64,000 bases of DNA, taken from NCBI GenBank assembly GCA_963736685.1, contig CAVTPZ010000018.1, positions 124,001 to 188,000 on the forward strand, given 5' to 3'. The translations under genes were made by a program, and so were the position numbers. This document shows, piece after piece, positions 61,726-64,000 of this stretch. The stretch's first letter is position 1, and the number at the start of each line of letters is the position of its first letter. The stretch is from DASUPK01 sp963736685 (GTDB lineage Bacteria; Actinomycetota; Thermoleophilia; Solirubrobacterales; 70-9). The notes below the pieces were generated by a model that was not told where the DNA came from, did no database searches, and saw only the letters and a list, made by a program, of their open reading frames with translations.

Positions 61726-62402
61726 GGGGCAGGGGCCTCCCTCAGTCGATATCCGGCTCCGCGCACTGTCTGGATCGACTCGACCCCGAAGGGCTTGTCG
61801 ATCTTGCGCCTGAGGAGCCGCACGTAGGAATCAACGATGTTGGAGCGGTTCTCGTACTCGTAGTCCCAGGCATGCTCGAGCAGCTGGAAGCGGGTGAGGA
61901 CCTCGCCGGGGCGCCGCATGAAGACCTCGAGCACCGCGAACTCCTTCGCGGAAAGCTCGACCTCCGTCGTTCCCCTCCAGACCTGCCGTTTCGCCGGGTC
62001 CATCCGCAGATCTCCGACGCGCAGCTCGGGCGATCGCCGCCCATTCCCCCGCCTGGCGAGGGCGCGGAGCCTCGCCAGCAGCTCGGCGTAGGAGAACGGC
62101 TTCACCAGGTAGTCGTCCGCGCCCGCGTCGAGACCCGCGACGCGGTCCCGCACACCGTCGCGGGCGGTCAGCATCAGGATCGGGGAGAAGACTCCGTCGT
62201 CGCGCAGGCGACGGCAGACCTCGAACCCGTCGATGCCGGGCAGCATCAGGTCGAGAACGATCGCGTCGTAGTCCGTCGAGCCCGCCATCCAGAGGGCGTC
62301 CTCCCCCCTGCCGGCCAGGTCCGCGGCCATTCCCTCCTGCCGCAGTCCCCTGCGGATCAGGCCGGCCATCTTGGCCTCGTCTTCCACGATCAGCACGCGC
62401 AT
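61722..62402 (-). CDS. OmpR-family response regulator
   Basis: 226 aa. Receiver domain with acidic pocket E7-D8, phospho-accepting D51 (I-V-L-D-L-M-L-P), T80-type Thr in M-L-T-A-R and K in Y-L-V-K-P-F. Winged-helix DNA-binding domain (about 128-222) with S-N-I-V-D-S-Y-V-R-L-L-R-R-K-I and T-V-R-G-A-G-Y-R-L. First gene of the operon with the kinase, PepSY protein and lipoprotein. Confidence 0.93.
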   Translation of the reverse strand: MRVLIVEDEAKMAGLIRRGLRQEGMAADLAGRGEDALWMAGSTDYDAIVLDLMLPGIDGFEVCRRLRDDGVFSPILMLTARDGVRDRVAGLDAGADDYLVKPFSYAELLARLRALARRGNGRRSPELRVGDLRMDPAKRQVWRGTTEVELSAKEFAVLEVFMRRPGEVLTRFQLLEHAWDYEYENRSNIVDSYVRLLRRKIDKPFGVESIQTVRGAGYRLREAPAP

Positions 62403-62458
62403 CTGAGCTCATCGAGATTGTCCCGCGAAGATGAACGCGAGATGAAAAAGGGACCGAG

Positions 62459-63277
62459 CTAGCTCTCGGCCACGTCGCGGCGGAGGAAGACGAGCGCGGC
62501 GGCCGCCAATGCCGGGAGCCCGTACAGGGCGCAGACCCAGAGAGAGCGGACGATCGGCGCCCAGTCCGCCGGCGTTCGGAGGAGACCCTGCCAGGCGTTG
62601 AACTGGGTGCTGAGCAGATAGGGATGAAGCCCGCTCAGCCCCGGCAGGATCCCGACGAGCTGGACCAGGAGGGAGAACATCAGGGTCCCGACGATCGCGG
62701 CTCCGCTGTTTCGGAACACCGTCGAGAGCAGGAGGCCGATGCAGGCGATCGCCAGGATCGGCAGCAGATAGACGAGCAGGCTGGCGCCCACCAGTTCGAG
62801 ACCCTTGGGAGCCGAGACGACCGTTCCCGACAGGGTGGTCACGGGGTTGAAGCCGGACGCCAGAATTCCCGCCCCCAGCGCGACCACACCGGCGATCGCG
62901 ATTGCGAGGATCGCATAGGTGATGGCCGCCAGGGCCTTGCCGGCGAACACCTGATGGCGCTCGACGGAGCGGGTCAGGATCATCTTGAGGGTCGCGTTGC
63001 GGTCCTCTGAGGCAACGATGTCCCCGGCGACCAGAGCGGTGATCAGCGGGAAGAGCCAGATCGAGCCGAAGAGCAGGAGTACGAGCGGCACCGCAAGCCC
63101 CGTGTCGTGGACGTACTTCCCGAAGGCGACGTCGTTCGGGCGCCCACCGCCGGTGACCAGGGCGATCACGAAGATGATCGGGACCGCGGCCGCAGCCCCC
63201 AGGCCGAGGTAGGTCCGCTTCTGGGCACGGAGCTTGCGCAGCTCCCAGCGATAGACCGTCAGCACTCCCGCCCTCAC
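62459..63277 (-). CDS. ABC-2 family transporter permease
   Basis: 272 aa, six membrane helices. Starts V-Y-R-W-E-L-R-K-L-R-A-Q-K-R-T-Y, a typical cytosolic elbow of ABC-2 permeases, and has E-D-R-N-A-T-L-K-M-I-L-T-R-S-V, the conserved coupling loop. Overlaps the ATPase gene stop by four bases, so they form one complex. May be regulated by the two-component system 57 bp further on. Confidence 0.85.
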   Translation of the reverse strand: MRAGVLTVYRWELRKLRAQKRTYLGLGAAAAVPIIFVIALVTGGGRPNDVAFGKYVHDTGLAVPLVLLLFGSIWLFPLITALVAGDIVASEDRNATLKMILTRSVERHQVFAGKALAAITYAILAIAIAGVVALGAGILASGFNPVTTLSGTVVSAPKGLELVGASLLVYLLPILAIACIGLLLSTVFRNSGAAIVGTLMFSLLVQLVGILPGLSGLHPYLLSTQFNAWQGLLRTPADWAPIVRSLWVCALYGLPALAAAALVFLRRDVAES

Positions 63278-63999
63278 GCCAGCTCCTCGATCAGCTGCTT
63301 CGTGTGTGTTTCTCGCGTGCGCTCGTCGCCCTCGGTGAGCTGGAAGAAGAGATCCTCGAGCGTCGCCTGCTGAGGCGTGAGCTCCAGCACCGGCGCGCCT
63401 GACTCGGCCAGCGCGATCGAGAGCGCCGCGACGGCGTCCTCGTCCTCGGACTTGAAGGCCAGGGCCGCCTCGGAGGTCACGAGCAGCTCGATGCCGGGCT
63501 GAGCCGCACAGACGTCCGTGGCCCGCGCGTCATCTGTGGTCCGGAGCCGGTAGCTCACCCCCGCTCGGCTTCGAAGCTCGGCGAGAGAGCCCTCATAGGC
63601 CACCCGCCCGTTGCGGATGATCGCCACGCGGTTGCAGAGCTCCTCCACCTCGTTCATCTGGTGGCTGGAGAGCAGCACGGTGATCCCCCGCTCGCCCAGA
63701 TCCCGGATCAACATCCTCATGTCGCGCATCCCGGCCGGGTCGAGCCCGGTGGCCGGTTCGTCCAGCAGCAGCAGGCGCGGCCTGCGGAGCAGCGCCGAGG
63801 CGATCCCGAGCCGCTGCCGCATGCCGTGGGAATACCCCTTGACCTTGTCCTTGGCGCGATCCCGGAGCTCCACGATCTCGAGGACCTCGTCGATGGTTGC
63901 CCTGCCGCGGTCGCCGTCGCCGCCGTCCAGCGCCTGGCAGAGCCTCAGGTTGTCCATGCCGCTGAGATACGGATAGAACGACGGAGCCTCGACAAAGCC
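63274..63999 (-). CDS. ABC transporter ATP-binding subunit (5' end outside window)
   Basis: Partial, entering from the right edge with V-E-A-P-S-F-Y-P-Y-L-S-G. Signature Y-S-H-G-M-R-Q-R, Walker B L-L-L-L-D-E-P-A-T-G-L-D, switch S-S-H-Q-M. Walker A lies beyond the window. After residue 150 it has the extra C-terminal domain seen in BcrA/DrrA-type exporters (V-S-Y-R-L-R-T-T-D). Pairs with the permease at 62459. Confidence 0.88.
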   Translation of the reverse strand, partial: GFVEAPSFYPYLSGMDNLRLCQALDGGDGDRGRATIDEVLEIVELRDRAKDKVKGYSHGMRQRLGIASALLRRPRLLLLDEPATGLDPAGMRDMRMLIRDLGERGITVLLSSHQMNEVEELCNRVAIIRNGRVAYEGSLAELRSRAGVSYRLRTTDDARATDVCAAQPGIELLVTSEAALAFKSEDEDAVAALSIALAESGAPVLELTPQQATLEDLFFQLTEGDERTRETHTKQLIEELA

Positions 64000-64000
64000 C

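Overview
The window looks like chromosome from a GC-rich actinobacterium, most probably class Thermoleophilia (Solirubrobacterales or a near relative). The reasons are the many small SnoaL/NTF2-like proteins beginning M-S-[EQ]-[EN]-N-V-E, secreted proteins with a P-S-P-A-L-type N-terminal membrane segment, strong GC bias at third codon positions, and many starts that carry a TANNNT box 6-9 nt upstream instead of a Shine-Dalgarno. I saw no rRNA, tRNA, transposase, integrase or CRISPR array. The taxonomic call is inference from family content.

Layout. 0-13.4 kb: MFS transporter, HAD phosphatase, metallophosphoesterase, TMEM175-like channel, two GGDEF proteins, two VOC proteins, type III glutamine synthetase, a class A beta-lactamase-like gene, DUF2855 and a lipoprotein. 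13.4-24.6 kb: an unusual island of SnoaL-like paralogues on the minus strand (seven intact, four fragments). They are joined by identical three-base junctions or by a shared leader of hairpins plus a GATACT promoter. DUF4239, an Mrr-N-like protein, DUF294/CBS, basic proteins and secreted proteins lie among them. 24.6-37.6 kb: Na+/H+ antiporter, acyl-CoA ligase, flavodoxin, NDH-2, a split ABC-2 exporter, a Cys-rich/DUF2182/DUF1326 metal module and FtsH. 37.6-46 kb: DegV, zincin, two FAD oxidases, patatin and a beta-helix protein, many with frameshifts. 46-53.6 kb: kelch protein, reductases, rhodanese, metallo-beta-lactamase-fold hydrolase and a sedolisin. 53.6-64 kb: an ECF41-like sigma factor divergent from a DHA2 exporter with promoter motifs on both strands, a TetR locus, a two-component system with PepSY and lipoprotein partners, and an ABC-2 exporter running off the right edge.

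How genes work together. The sigma factor probably controls itself and the adjacent exporter. The Cys-rich/DUF2182/DUF1326 genes probably handle copper or a similar metal. The ABC ATPase at 30.5 kb and the permease at 32.6 kb are probably partners. The SnoaL island is the most unusual part: unit ends, junctions and leaders are conserved while bodies diverge, and at least one unrelated gene uses the same type of leader, so it behaves like a set of exchangeable expression cassettes of unknown function.

Quality note. About fifteen genes carry single-base frameshifts or an internal stop, concentrated at 36-44 kb. FtsH is among them, so many lesions are probably assembly errors rather than true pseudogenes. 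All functional names come from motif and family recognition by eye; no database search was run.
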